DNA from: Eucalyptus grandis
Lineage: Eukaryota; Streptophyta; Magnoliopsida; Myrtales; Myrtaceae
Assembly: GCF_016545825.1 (NCBI RefSeq)
Contig: NC_052613.1
Location: 11,036,001-11,100,000, forward strand
DNA: 64,000 nt
Reading direction: 5' to 3'
Translations under genes and position numbers: made by a program
Shown here: piece by piece, positions 34,761-47,600 of the stretch
Layout of the letters: every line of letters starts with the position of its first letter
Numbering within the stretch: the stretch's first letter is position 1
The notes under the pieces: model-generated
Seen by the model: only the letters and a program-made list of their open reading frames with translations
The model's database searches: none
What the model was told of the DNA's origin: nothing

Positions 34761-35470
34761 ACAAAAATTATACAAAAAGTCTTAAACCAATTGTATGATA
34801 GTTAATTTAGTCCTAAACTATTTAATTTAGTTTATTTAGCTCTAAAAATCTTAATGATTTACCAATATAATTTTTCCAATTTTGACTTAAAATCATTGAC
34901 ATAATAGTCTAGTAAATGCCAGTCATCCTAAGTGGTATGGCTGGCCAATGCTAACGTGGTTGAATTTTACAATCATTTAAATTTATTTGAATTATTTCCT
35001 ATTTTTCCTTTCTCCTTTCCTTTTTCTTTTTTTTCCTATTTCTTATCACTTGCGGTTGGGCCTCGGCAATGGCTGACGACTTCGTTGGGCATAGGTGAGG
35101 ATCACTCTTGCCCTCCCTGGATCTGGAGAGTGTGGGTGAAGGTTGTCCTCTTCGAATCTAGTGAGGTCATTGACCTAGTGCCAAGGTTTTGGGGACCAAG
35201 GAAGGGAAATAGAAAAAGAAAGAAAGAAAGAAAGAAAGAAAAAAAAAAAGGAACCAAATTTAGAAAATATTAAAAATTGTCCATGTCTATGTCAACTATA
35301 TCACGTAGGTCGGCCAGTATCTATGTCAATGATATTTAACTAAAATTGAGTGGAATTGCTATTTTGACAAAGTGTCCAAATGTTTATAATCAAATTGGTC
35401 GAATTGAATAATTTGGGATTAAATTGGTTGTCATATAGTGGGTTTAGGACTTTTTGACAATTATTCCTTT
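34761..35470. mobile_element. complete long-TIR element with GC-rich core (family A)
   Basis: Left arm AAAAAGTCTTAAACCAATTG, then AAAATCATTGACATAATAGTC. The right arm, reverse-complemented, has AAAAAGTCCTAAACCCACT and TATCATTGACATAGATACTGGC. The imperfect arms are about 200 bp each. A short core (GGCCTCGGCAATGGCTGACG) and an (AAAG)n run at 35216-35240 lie between. Flanks share GTTTAAC (34754-34760 and 35471-35477), a candidate 7-bp target duplication. Non-autonomous. Confidence 0.65.
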
Positions 35471-35477
35471 GTTTAAC

Positions 35478-36200
35478 TATCTATAGCACTTGTGCATGAT
35501 ATTAAGGTACATCTTAGTTATCTAGTGGTTGTTAACAAAATATGGCATACATCTTCCCATATATATACGGAAAAATTTCTGGATTAAGTATTTTTTTTTG
35601 TCGAAACATTAAGAATGTCACTAGTAAAACTTTTTGTACTTTACATTGATTATATTAACAGCATTATAAAATAAAGCAAATGCAATCTCTATTTTTAAGG
35701 GATGTCAATCCTTTTTTTCTTCCTTAACATATCCCCATTTAGTTGCTTTATAATTATACTATTGATGGACAAATGCATAAATTACTCCATCTTATCTCTC
35801 ATGAAATTTCAACTTTTAAAATTTGGATATTTTATGTCATATGAATAACCTAACCAAAAAAAGATCAAATCTCAAATTCTACATTTATATGTGCACCCTT
35901 TTTATATAGTCGATCCTTTTATTTCCTTAATATAATTTGTATATTTTGGCTTTAGAAATCTTTTAAACTTTAATTTTTCACATACACACAACTTGTCTAC
36001 AAGATCAGAGAAATTAAATGAAGAAAGAGAACATGTAAATGAATTATCTTGAAGAAAAATGATGCGGTAACTTCCTATTCATGGGCACATTTAAACATCA
36101 AAAGCAAAATGTTTCAAAAGAATAAGGGAAAATTGAAACGCTTTTCTAAAACTGATTCAATAACTTCCCACAAGATCAGTGGAGAACGTTTCCACAGCAA
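35478..36200. other. intergenic, no gene recognised
   Basis: AT-rich sequence without long frames or clear repeats. Confidence 0.5.
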
Positions 36201-37020
36201 TTTTCAACAAACCAATACCCTAAAAAAAGCTCATTTTAGGTTCCGTCCCAATTTTACCATAATTTTTTTAGTTTCTTTAAAAAGCCCAAGTTCTAGGCCG
36301 AGTCCCAATTTTACCATAATTTTTTTTTTCAATTCCATAAAAATCTCAACTTTAAGTCTAGTTTCAATTCTACATTAAACTTTTTTTTTTGTCTCATAAA
36401 AAACTATCAACTATTACTTGAGTTCCAAATTTACCTTTGTTAGTCTTCCATCCAAAATTTCTTGTTGACAATCAAAAGATGAAAAACTCCCAAGTGCGAG
36501 CTATTTGAGTGGCCAAGCACAAGCTCTTTGAACACGAGAGATGGGAGACTCTAGAGCACGAGAGATTGAAGACTAAGTGTAAAATTGAGATCCTTGACCG
36601 AGATGGAAGAAAGACTCTTTCAATAGTAAGAGAGATGGAAGAAAACCAATTCTAATTACTCTAACTTTTAGCCTAATTTCAAATCCAAGAATATGTTGTT
36701 TGAGCTAACGTGGAAATTCGCCTCTAAAAGACATCTTCTTGTATTTGTAATTTGGGGGGAAAAACTATAGCAATGATGTGGAAATGTCATGTAGGATCAC
36801 TAAGGACAATTTTGTACGAGGGCTTAACATGGGCAGATATGAGACCTAACAAAAAATTGGTAGTTTTTATGAGGAGACAAAAAGAAGTTTATGGTTTAAT
36901 TGGGATTGAACCTAAAGTTGGAGGTTTTTTAGGAGACAAAAATTTTTTTAGGGTAAAATTAAGATTGGAGTTAAAGTTGGAGATTTTTTAGAGTATTAGT
37001 TTAATTTTCAATAAAATTTT
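36200..37020. mobile_element. inverted-repeat element with tandem arm units
   Basis: The left arm has a repeated TCCCAATTTTACCATAATTTTTT unit (about 36245, 36304, 36365; period near 60 bp). The right arm (36860-37010) carries the reverse complement: GTTTAATTGGGATTGAACCTAAAGTTGGAGG and a second, similar unit. Together they form a palindrome of about 800 bp around an unrelated centre. Boundaries are approximate. Confidence 0.5.
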
Positions 37021-37923
37021 ACCTCAATCAAGTATACTCAAGAAAAAAATTGAACTAATTAGCATCGCAATGGAGGAATTTCCATTTGCTACTGTAAAAA
37101 TCGATGCTATCAAGGACTCTAAAAAACTTACGAATATTATTGACCTTCATAAGAGAGATGGGACTCGAATAAAAATTTAGTTTGATGATATAAAAAAATC
37201 TAGACATTTTTCATTAAAAAACTTAGATCAATAAGTTATGGTCAACTATGATATATTGTTTGTTTCACCTCCAATCAAATCTGCAATGTGAGATTTTACT
37301 AATGTATCTCACAAGTGCACATCAACAGTTTTCCCCTCATGCGAAGCTTTAGTATTGGGTTAGCTCACTCTTATCGATATTTCCACTTGGATCAACATGT
37401 CTCAAAAATTGAATCTCAACCTTGTTACGTCAAAGGTAGCGCAACAACTACAACTCACCTTCTCTCCGCATTTTCTTCCACTAGACCAAATCATTAGGTT
37501 TTGCCTTAGGACCATTACTACACATTACAACCTTCGCTTTAGGTCTCTTTCGCCAAACCGAACCATTAAGGTTGCCAAAAAGCAAGTCATGAGATATTCA
37601 CCAAACATCAATACACATGTGCACGCGTACACACACACATATGGAGTTATTAATCAACCATTAGCTCTAGACAAATTTTTGAAACGCATAATAGAATCTT
37701 GCTACTTCGTCCAAGAAGATCACAAGAAGAGAACTCAAGTATGAACCCATCAACATATCTATTTGGACATTTCTTCATCAAAAGCTTAACTAAGTCAATC
37801 AATCATTAATCAATTATGGTGTATTAGTTGCTCCACCTCACATTAAATCTCCTGTTTGAAAATTTACTAATATCTCTAACAGGTTCATAGCTTTTTTTGT
37901 GGCTCCCCAATTTCTATTATTTT
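37021..37923. other. intergenic, unrecognised frames
   Basis: Two overlapping frames (37315-37497 and 37397-37744, up to 115 codons) have no recognisable motif. The segments around 37200-37310 and 37795-37880 resemble each other (TATGGT..A.TATGATAT, CACCTC.AATCAAATCT, TTTACTAAT.TCTC), which suggests a decayed direct-repeat pair of a retroelement. Confidence 0.4.
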
Positions 37924-38755
37924 TGATGCGGTTGCAGGATAGGCGAGAGTTATTTTGAATGATTATTGAAGATGGGTGAGCATATGGGGATGAATGTTGA
38001 TTGGAAATTGCTAAATGAGGGATAGAATACAATTGGAACCAAGGTGTATAGGATGTGCCACCAGCCGAGGATCAAGATTGGGATAGAAGAAGCTCACCAA
38101 CAAGGCCTATAGGAAAACCACCAGCCAAGGATATAGTGCTTCTTTGGCTCACTACCAAAGAAAAATCCACCTTCTAAGGATATAAAAACCATGAGTAATC
38201 CATTCTCCAAAGATATTCACTTTCATAGAGGAAAATCTCAAATATTTATATACTCAAAATTTACTATCTTGAGAATTTGCCTCATTATATGGAGGGATAC
38301 TTGTATAGGAAATAGATGAACACAATTAAATACCTAATTAATTAAAGACATAGGAACTAGAAAAGCATAATAATGACCTAGGAACTAGAAAATGTATTAA
38401 AACATCTAGAGACTTGGACTTGGACTCTTTGAAAACTACAACACACTTAAGACTCCTAATGACACTTGACTAGACGCAAAGTAATCAAAATAGACTATAA
38501 ATTTGTTCGTCTCCTTAGGTAGTTCAATAGTCATCTTTGAAGATCACCAAACAACAAAGGAAATTGTCTAGAATAGCCTTCGGTTGTTAGATAGTCTTTT
38601 AATAGTTTCAAATCGATAAGAAACTTAAATATCAATATCTCGGTAGTTGATCATCAACCACGAAATCAACATCTTGTCCACTAAATCAACAACTCTTCCA
38701 CATAATCGACATCTTCCTCTTGAATCGATCGATGAATCCCAATGCTCCCGAATCA
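37924..38755 (-). repeat. 3' LTR of the small LTR element
   Basis: 832 bp. On the minus strand it starts TGATTCGGGAGCATTGGG and ends in CCGCATCA. It lacks the internal duplication seen in its partner, which explains the length difference. Confidence 0.85.
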
Positions 38756-38840
38756 ATCTCCCCACGCTGTGAAGATATGTCCTCAAATCCTGTCCTTGCC
38801 TCATCTCCATGATGGCCTCTCCAACAAACTAGATAATACA

Positions 38841-39397
38841 TTAGCTTGAGAGAGAATGTTTCGAGGCATATGAATGAAATTGGCAAGTAATGTCTCCAGC
38901 CATTATAATCATTCCCTTTTCTTTCATAACCTCAGGATTTGCCTCAACAAATTTATGTGGACATCCATCATTCATAATATCATAGTTGCTAGACGATGTC
39001 TGGATGATTGGTATCTTCCCTTCTTTAACTTGTTCTATGATTTGGTCTTGCTCCTTTGATTCAAACTCTACATCATATGGATTTTGTTGAGTCTCTTGAT
39101 GTTCCAAATCAATCTTCTCAATGTCTTCAATGGTGATAACCTACTGGTTAGGACAACCACTTGTAGATGCCCATATTCGTAACACTTGAAGAACTTGTTA
39201 TCTTCACCATCTGATTTGTTTTTGTGCTCTTTAACGATCTTGAGGGGCTTTTCCATTTCTTTCTCTGATTTTGAAGAATTCACAACTTGGTTAAAAGAAG
39301 TACAATCGAAGAAATATGTACCTTTAATCGAAGGGCTAGCTGAAAATCTCTTGCCAGCCTTTGGTCTTTTTTCTAGGAGGTTGATATCTTTCTCCAT
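38841..39397 (-). pseudogene. gag remnant in the small LTR element
   Basis: Two overlapping minus-strand frames (39397-39068 and 39107-38841). The first is Lys/Glu-rich and ends in FFKCYEYGHLQVVVL, a decayed CCHC zinc knuckle (second Cys lost, no final Cys). The second continues with acidic sequence typical of the stretch after gag. In an active element gag packages RNA. This one is too short and damaged to work. Confidence 0.55.
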
Positions 39398-39539
39398 TTG
39401 TCGAAGTTTGAAGTGTAGTAAATGCTTTTGTAGTTACTGCACTTGCCTCCTTAAATCTTTAAATTCTGTCTTGTAGGCTTCTTTATTGTGCTATAGGGGA
39501 CTCAACATTTGGTCCACGTTGATGATGACCAACAATTTC

Positions 39540-39563
39540 TTCTTCTTCTTCTTCTTCTTCTTC
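39540..39563. repeat. (TTC)n microsatellite in the small LTR element
   Basis: About eight TTC units just upstream of the primer-binding site on the plus strand. Probable late expansion. Confidence 0.85.
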
Positions 39564-39650
39564 TTTTATTTATTTATTTTTTCAATAGAAATATGAGAGG
39601 AGATGCAAGATAGGTAACACAAGGAATCACTCAAAATGAGTTCAAATTTG

Positions 39651-39663
39651 AGCTTTGATACCA
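39651..39663 (-). promoter_or_regulatory. primer-binding site of the small LTR element
   Basis: The minus strand reads TGGTATCAAAGCT, one mismatch from the initiator-methionine tRNA primer-binding site TGGTATCAGAGC used by most plant LTR elements. It fixes the element's orientation. Confidence 0.8.
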
Positions 39664-39666
39664 ATT

Positions 39667-40634
39667 TGATGGGGCTGCAGGATGTGCGATAGTTGTTTTG
39701 AGTGATTATCGAAGAGGGTGAGTGCATGGGGGATGAATGTCAATGGGTAATTGCCAAATGAGGGATAGAATATGATCGGAACCAAGGTGTGTAGGACGTG
39801 CCACTAGCCAAGGATTAAGATTGGGATAGACGAAACTCACTACCAAGGCCTATATAAACCACCGGCCTAGGATACAAGACTTTGGGATTGAAGAAGCTCA
39901 CCACCAAGGCCTATGGGAAAATCACCAGCCAAGGATACAGTACTTCTTTGGCTCACCACTGAGGAAAAATTCACCTTCTAAGGATATAGAAACTAGGGGT
40001 AATTGCACCACCAAGGCCTATAGGAAAACCACTGGCCAAGGATACAATACTTCTTTGGCTCACCATTGAGGAAGAATTCACCTTCTAAAGATATAGAAAC
40101 TAGGGGTAATCGCTCTCACAAAGGAAAATCTCAAACATTCATACACTCAATATTCATTATCTTACATTTGATAATTCACATTATTATAAAGAGGGATAAT
40201 TATATACGAAATAGACTAATTATTGAACACAAGAAACTACCTAACTAATTAAAGACATATGAACTAGAAAAGCATAATAATGAGCTAGGAACTAGAAAAT
40301 GCATTAAAACATCTAGAGACTTGAACTTTGACTCTTTGAACACTACAACACACTTAAGACTCCTTAATGACACTTGACTAGACACAAAGTAATTAAAATA
40401 GACTCTAAATTCATAGCTCAGTAGTCATCTTCGAAGATTGCCAAACAACAAAGGAAATTGTCCGGAACAGCTTTCGGTTGTTAGATAGTCTCTTAGTAGT
40501 CTCGGATCAATCGATGTCTTGATAGTTGATCATCAACCACAAAATCAACAAGCTGTCCACTGAATCAACAACTCTTCTGCATAATTGACATCTTCCACTT
40601 GAATCAATCAATAAATCCAAATACTCCCACATCA
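39667..40634 (-). repeat. 5' LTR of the small LTR element
   Basis: 968 bp. On the minus strand it starts TGATGTGGGAGTATTTGG and ends GCAGCCCCATCA. A 107-bp internal tandem duplication (39899-40005 and 40006-40112, both starting CACCACCAAGGCC) makes it longer than its partner. Confidence 0.85.
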
Positions 40635-40639
40635 ATTTT

Positions 40640-41600
40640 CCCAAAGCCTATGCTCACATTGTCTACTAGATTGGATATTCAATTTTCAAAAATTGTAAGG
40701 AGTCGCCATTAATAGATTTTAATTAACCTAAGTCTTACACACCTAGAATACTTAAGCAGATGTAGAAAAATAACTATCTATGTGACTTATGTAGGTGATC
40801 GATCTATATACACAATCGATATTTGGTTAAGCATAGGGACATATTAAGTATCCTGTGATGCCCTTTTGATACCACAATTCTTTGATAAAGACCTCAATTG
40901 CATTTATTGTATGTTTTCCGTTAGTTCATTAAAAGAATGATTTTTGTTAACACTCAATCACGCAAAATTGATTGCAGAAACATCTTGCGCATTAGAGTGA
41001 CTCCATTGTAAGTGACTATACATTGAAATATGCGATGCATGATGTGTGATGTTGAATATTATCCGATTGAACACCATTCAACACAAACAAAATTCGAAAT
41101 CAAAACCTCTATGAGTTCCTAACATCAAACTCTTATTGGGCTTAACTGATCCATGTAACTATTTGAGTTTTTAGCTCCACTAAGGTAAATGAATGCAAGG
41201 GCTGTGACTAAATATAACATCAGGAAGCTGGGTCATGGACTTGATTCTGCACTTGTGTATATTTGTTAGCAATTGCCACACCTTCATCAAGGACGACTGA
41301 GTTTACAAACTAATGTTAAATATTCAGGACTTTTCTGTTTATTTTCGTAATGTCACTATCCTCACGGATTATAAGGCAAGCCAAAACCCCTGGTGGTGGT
41401 ACGAATGTAGAACCCTTATCACTGTGAGAGGACTTTAATATTCAAGAGGCTTGTCGACTATTCGAAATAGAAAATCTTGAGGATCATTAAGAGAGCTCAA
41501 GCTGGGCCTACACCTAATGAAGCTTGCTTAACACACTCTTTTGAATTCACTAGTAAATGAGGAAAGATAAGTCTTGGGAAGCAAGGCTTTGTTTGAAGTA
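40640..41600. mobile_element. decayed Gypsy-like retroelement fragment
   Basis: AAGGAGTCGCCATTAAT at 40697 followed by GATTTTAATTAACCTAAG, and a GCCCTTTTGATACCA segment at about 40860, repeat the module seen at 61245-61390. GGAGTCGCCA matches the 3' end of some plant arginine tRNAs, the primer used by Tat/Ogre-type Gypsy elements, so this may be a degenerate primer-binding region on the minus strand. No coding sequence is visible. Confidence 0.4.
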
Positions 41601-41615
41601 TTAGGAGAAAAAGCA

Positions 41616-41617
<2 letters not shown>

Positions 41618-41665
<48 letters not shown>
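41618..41665 (+). repeat. (GA)n microsatellite
   Basis: 48 bp of uninterrupted AG, the first of the GA tracts that mark the 41.6-57.6 kb region. Confidence 0.97.
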
Positions 41666-41668
<3 letters not shown>

Positions 41669-44142
41669 TTTCTTCATGGGAAAGGAGAAGATTGATCAAC
41701 TTTTTCTAATCATGCCCTAGAAAGTGATGACAAAGAGGAAAGTGAATATGCTCTTCCTCCATGATTACAACTATCTGCAATCTCTATCATTATGACGATT
41801 ATTATTCCCACCTCCACTTCCACCTCCCCACCGCAAAACCCTCAGCCGATCTCAGTGTCTTTTCATGTAATGCTCTCTCTCTCTCTCCCCCCACCCTCTT
41901 TTTTTCTTTTCACCATTTCACTCCTCACTCACTCACTCACTCACTCACTTTTATCGTAAAAAGAATCGTCTAAAGCCCTAGTTATAATACTGTTTTCTTG
42001 CACTGCCCCATTTCAAGAATTTCTGAAGAAGAAGCACTTTGCTTCAGTTCAGTTCAATCATGCCAAAAAACAAAAGACCCTCCCTTATTCCCTATAAAGC
42101 TGGTTTTTTTGGGGGGGTTCTACTTTCTTTTCCTTCTTCTTCTTTCCCTCGGTCAGTGGGGTCTCTGCCACATCTCCATGAGGGGCTTCCCTTCACTTTG
42201 TATCACTCCCCTTTCTTTTTCATCAGGTGTCGTACAATTCCCTTTAAATTGGATTTTGGTGGTGTCTGAAACAAATACGTGGTCAAAGTCATTCCATTTT
42301 TTTACTGTATACATGAGTACCCACATGTACTTGGATCATGCGAGGAAGAGTAGCAACAATACAGACGCGCAGTCAAATTTACTAAAAATCGATAAAACAA
42401 TATAAATCGTGCACTAGAAGTATAATTTTTTTTACATGCACTTTCTTGAGATCAAGGCATATATGTATGCATATATAGGTGGTACTAAGAAGGGTATGAG
42501 TAGACATGAGCATTCATTTTAAAAGCATTTGTGTAGAGAGAAATAAACGCTGTGTGTTCTATGTAAAACTTATTCAAACAACAATAAAACTCACATAAAC
42601 TTATAACAAAAATTAGCCCATATTTTTCTCCATCTCAATGCTTCTGATTGGTGAGTAACAAACATGAATATCACATGAATTTAACTTTGTATAATTAAGT
42701 TAGCATGCAAGAGGTGTCCATAACTCGCAGGTTTATAACCCAACACGTAAAGGCATTTTTTCTCCAATCAGGATATACAAAGAAAAATATTCCCCTAACA
42801 AATTTTATGAACCTATCTTGCATCTCTAACATTATTATATATGAAAACATGTTGTGACACCTCTATAATACTTTGGTGATTTTAGACTATATATTTTCTA
42901 TGTTAATCAAAATAACCCCCATTTCAAATTTCATGTGGGTGCAAATAGATTTAGCTAACCGGCACCTTCTGAAGCTAGCTACCATATAGTGTTCTTTTTG
43001 AGAGCTTGCTTAATGTGGATCGGGCATACTTGATATTCGGGTGGGATCTCTTTCGGTAAGTTCAAGAATCGAAATAGACTAATCTTAGCCGATCCAATGA
43101 GTATATGATTTATATGAATAAGACCTAGTCAACATCAGCGGAACCATCTCAGCAAAATATATGTACACACATGGTTATTTATATTTATACATCATTTGAA
43201 CATTAATGTTCTAGTCTATGAATGGTACAAAAGCAAGGACAACAATCACAATTAATCATAGTCTCACTAAGATGCTTGGCCCTTTTACATAATTGTGTTT
43301 GATTTTGTATCGAATCATTTAGAATATTTCATATCTTTTCACATGATCTCATTTTATGTTGTTTTCCATCTTCCCCATCCTTTTAACCCACAGTATCCAT
43401 CGTATGCTCACATCTTCTAACGGGTGCATCAGTAGATAATCGTTCAACATATCAAAATCACGGACGATAAGCTTCTCTTATCCCCTCAATTGAGACTGAA
43501 CACTTCCTCGGATAGCTTCTAATTGTTTCTTTTCTCAAATGTCCGCACATCCCACGAAACATTTCCAACTCCTCCGAACTCAACTAGTGCACATGTTGAT
43601 CTTTGACCGCCCACTAATTGATACTATAAACATCGATGGCTTTATTGTTATCTCATAAAATCCTCTCCTGTACGCATATAATCACACTAGGGATTTACAC
43701 ACTTGGTCCTCGTAAAAAAGTAAGTGGGTTATCCATTATCTCATCATAGTTGAATTTATCCCTCAAATGTTAATCATGTCAATCATAGATTAAGATCATA
43801 CAAGTATTATCCATGCAATCAAAGACCTTGTTGTACTTGACCAGTAGTTGAAGTCAGTTATTTTCCCCGCAAAATTAGATGATTGATGCTTATATAAATT
43901 GACTAATCATTAACAAAACCTATCATTTTTACCACCGATTTTCAAATGTATCATTGTCTTGGGATTTGCTGGCCATGACCATTTGCTCACAAAAACATGT
44001 TCACTGTGCACATGATTGAAATTTGGTCCAATGTGATCGAACGTGGATGCTTACGAGCATTGGGCGCGCGTGGGATGGAACATACAAATCCCTTCTTTTT
44101 GCTTTGGCAAAGGCAGAGTCCTGATTATTCTCATCCCAGAGC

Positions 44143-44148
<6 letters not shown>
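41666..44148. other. gene-free spacer
   Basis: A (CACT)n run at about 41920-41950 and a frame of 135 codons at 41998-42405 without recognisable motifs. Otherwise AT-rich unique-looking sequence. I see no transposon ends here. Confidence 0.5.

Positions 44149-44181
<33 letters not shown>
44149..44181 (+). repeat. (GA)n microsatellite
   Basis: About 16 AG units. They produce spurious Arg/Glu or Ser/Leu frames on the two strands. Confidence 0.97.
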
Positions 44182-44185
<4 letters not shown>

Positions 44186-44600
44186 GATCGTGGAATGTCC
44201 AGTTTGTGCGCTGTGGTTGAATGATCTGCATCAACTCGCACAGACACACTTTTTGGCTGACATGATTGAATTGCCAAAAAGGGTTTTTTCCTCAGTGGAT
44301 AATTAGTTGGCAATAATATTTCCATCATCATTACCTGAATTCTATAACGTTACAAAATCCTTTATCTTGAGAAAATAAATAGACAAAAATCAGTTTAGAT
44401 TCCTGGACACCGCCTGGATCTAAGGAACACAGCAAATTATGATTCCATGATAAATGCAGAATAATAAACCGATCACTATCTGATCATTTATATGATAATT
44501 CCCCCAACAAATTTCAATGAGACCTCATCCCCACTTCCCTATATCAACCACATCATCAAGTGAAAAAGAAAATGGAGAGAATTTGCCACTTTAGCCCCAC

Positions 44601-44604
44601 AGAG

Positions 44605-44648
<44 letters not shown>

Positions 44649-44660
44649 AGAGAGAGAGAG
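44601..44660 (+). repeat. (GA)n microsatellite, interrupted
   Basis: 60 bp of AG with a CG and two GG interruptions. Confidence 0.95.
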
Positions 44661-47600
44661 CGGTGGGTCATCAGATTAAAACATGCATGAAATGATAGTG
44701 TTGAAGATGATGGAGGGACCCACTCGGTCTTGATCATCACACGGAATCCCTTGGATTGAGGAGTTGCAGAAGCAGCCTTGAAACGTGGGGGACTCCTTTG
44801 GATTTTTTTTTTCTTTCGATCTCTTCTTTTCCCCCCCTAGAAAAACAACCTTTATTTTTTTGCCCTCCTTTTCTTTAACGTTTTTATCAAGCCACAGTAT
44901 CAAAAGAAGAGAAGGAGAAGAAGGGGTAAGAAAAAAGAATGTGATGTGCATGTGATCCAACAGCCTTTTATGTTCCCTTCTTCTCGACCCCCATGAAGAG
45001 AGAAAACAAAAGTTAAAAAAGAAAAAGGAGGACAGAAAATTAGAACACATAAGAAACCCACCATTTCTATTTGTGTCTTTTTTGACATTCGGTGACCACA
45101 CTTTATTGGTTAATCATGTTTAGGTCATAACATTAAAGAAGACATTGTGTAGTACCAAAACTTCGAACTCGGGTCCCACTCTTGATTTATGCATGCTAGG
45201 TCGGCCATGTTCTTGATCATCGCACCGATCAAGAAAAGGGGGGTTGTTTTTACTAGTGGGATTGATGGGTCCAGCTCCCATATCACATCAAAAAGGGAGA
45301 TCATACAAATTGGAACATCTCTTTCTATCTTCTTCTTTTTTGCTTTTTAAAGTGTAGGCAGTGTTTCGTAGAATATACGGCTAATTCTTTCATGGGTATG
45401 TCACATCCTGTCTCATGTTGATAGTATTAGGGTTTCTTTTTAACGTAGAAGTTGAATGTTGGATTGATGGCTTTGGAAAGAAGGGGGGAAAGAAAAGAAA
45501 AGAAAAGGAAAGGAAAGGAAAGGAAAGGAAAAAGGAAAGCACAAACAAAGGAAAAGATAATGGAGGAAAGACGTCTCTTGTTGTTCTCCCCTTTTAATGA
45601 AATCTCTAAAGTTAGGTTAAAATGAACTTTAAAATTTTCTTTCCTCCTATTCTTTTGTTGATAAGAAACTATAGTCCATGCAAATGCCCTTTTTTTAGTG
45701 ATAAAGAAACACTTTTGAACCCATGCAAGATAGATTACGCTTAGAGGAAGCTGCTTTCTAGAGTCTTTCGTTCTTTACTCGACGACTATAACTTTTGCAT
45801 GGAATGAAACCCTACTTTCCCCTTTAATTTTCTTAAAATATGCAAAGCCACAACTTTGTCTAATAAGTTGTTTTATCTTTTGCGTACTCTTGCCCTGGTC
45901 TGGGTCACCCATTAATGCCCAACTTCATGCTTTCTTATATTTTGTAATTCACGACCCACGCGTACCCATTTGCCCGAATTACCCTAATTCGGTATCAAAC
46001 TTCTTAAACATTTTTGTTTCCAATTTTTTTGAAAAATGTTAAGAAGTTAGACATAACTTGGACAATGGCAAGATCCAAATTCACCCAGCAAGGTTGTAGT
46101 GTCCTGAAAATTCAAGAATCGACTTTTGGCGGTTGCTTTGGACGCCCAAAGACGAAGAGAAGAAAAGGAACTTTGGCAAGTGGGCTAATTACACATTGAC
46201 AACTTTCTCGTACGGAAGCGGCTTGTAAAGAAGTTCTCCAAGAACTACTAGATTGAGATATCATTAAAATTGGACAAAATTGTCTTCTATATTATTCTCC
46301 TTATATTGAACACAAGATGTGCATTCATCAGGATAAATATGGATGATAACAATCCTCCCTTATCATTCGATATGGGGGGATTAAGGAAGGAATTTAGGAA
46401 AAGATTATGTATTGCGTACGGTCCTTTGCATCCCCCTTAAATAGCTTATTATCATGACTTATCCAAGCACTATTCACACTATGGTTCTAGTGGATGTGCC
46501 TCACCTTACATCATCCAAATTTTTTTAATTGGGTTGTACATATGTCCTTATGTGACCACCAGTGGAAGAATATCGCTAGACGCTTAATCTCCACAAACTT
46601 CTGGTATTTGTAATGTCATTTTCAGGAATCTTCTTAGTACGCGTGAAATATGAAAAAAAAAAAAAACGAAAAAGAAGAAGACACAAAACCACCTGATTTT
46701 GAAAATTCTTTTTACAAATTTGAAGCGTGAATGGGTTGCATTTTATCTCAACACTACCAAGATGCACGTATGTTGCACGGGTGTAAGACTATATTTATCA
46801 GATTATTCATGTTGGTGTCGTTGCAAATTATAGCAAGAGAAATAGAATGAACTATGCAGATCATTTAAAAATAAATATTCACATTGATTAAATTCTTTGC
46901 TAGAGTTTTCGCGGATTCCATTTTGATCCAAACCTTATCATGTAGGCTTATCATCTTTGTGTCATTGACTTGTCGTGAAAAAACGTGGGCAACTTATATG
47001 TGAAATATTCTTTAGAGTAAAATGGCTTCGTTTCTCTCCTCCTGTTAGTCCTCTCTACTTATACATAGTTAAAGGTGATTTATTCAAGATCATCTTCAAA
47101 TTCCAAGATTTACGGAATCGTCCCTTCTCTTTTTGGTGACCATTTAATGTCTATTTTTATTTTGATAAGAATCGATGGATAGTTCATTGCCCATGATAAT
47201 GTATCGCAGAGATGTTGGGTATCTTGCCAAAATATGCAACAAAGAATTTCATAGTATTTCTTTTACAAAAACTGAATATCTGGAATTCTCTTTTATTTTT
47301 CAGAATTAAAACATAAACATTCTCCTTCCTTTCTTGCGAAAAATTTGTTGCCGATTATTGATTGTTCATATATTTTGCATTTATTGGTGCTTCAAGTTAA
47401 TCATTGTTCCCAACTTTGTTCATTATTATTTGATTGTATCATGATCATGGGTTACTATCGTCATTTCAATATTTAATATGTTAGATAAACATTGCCGCAA
47501 TAGCGAAATATTTGGCAATGGACACCATTTGGCGAGATCAGGAAAATCCCTGTCCTTGGCCTCAAGGAGTGGCTAGCAACACGGCCCCATGATATTAATC

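Larger units (their letters stand above)
37924..40634 (-). mobile_element. complete small non-autonomous LTR retrotransposon
   Basis: Two direct LTRs (37924-38755 and 39667-40634) flank a 911-bp interior. On the minus strand the order is 5' LTR, a primer-binding site TGGTATCAAAGCT (39651-39663) three bases inside the LTR, a gag-like remnant, a GGGGAGAT polypurine tract and the 3' LTR. LTRs open with TGAT and close with ATCA. The exact 5-bp target duplication ATTTT lies at 37919-37923 and 40635-40639. Only 2.7 kb long with no pol, so it must have moved with enzymes from another element. The LTRs are clearly diverged, so the insertion is old. Confidence 0.88.

Noticed and set aside
44690..44815. 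Possible microRNA precursor downstream of a GA tract
   Set aside because: No stable fold-back arm could be found by eye and no known plant miRNA sequence matches.
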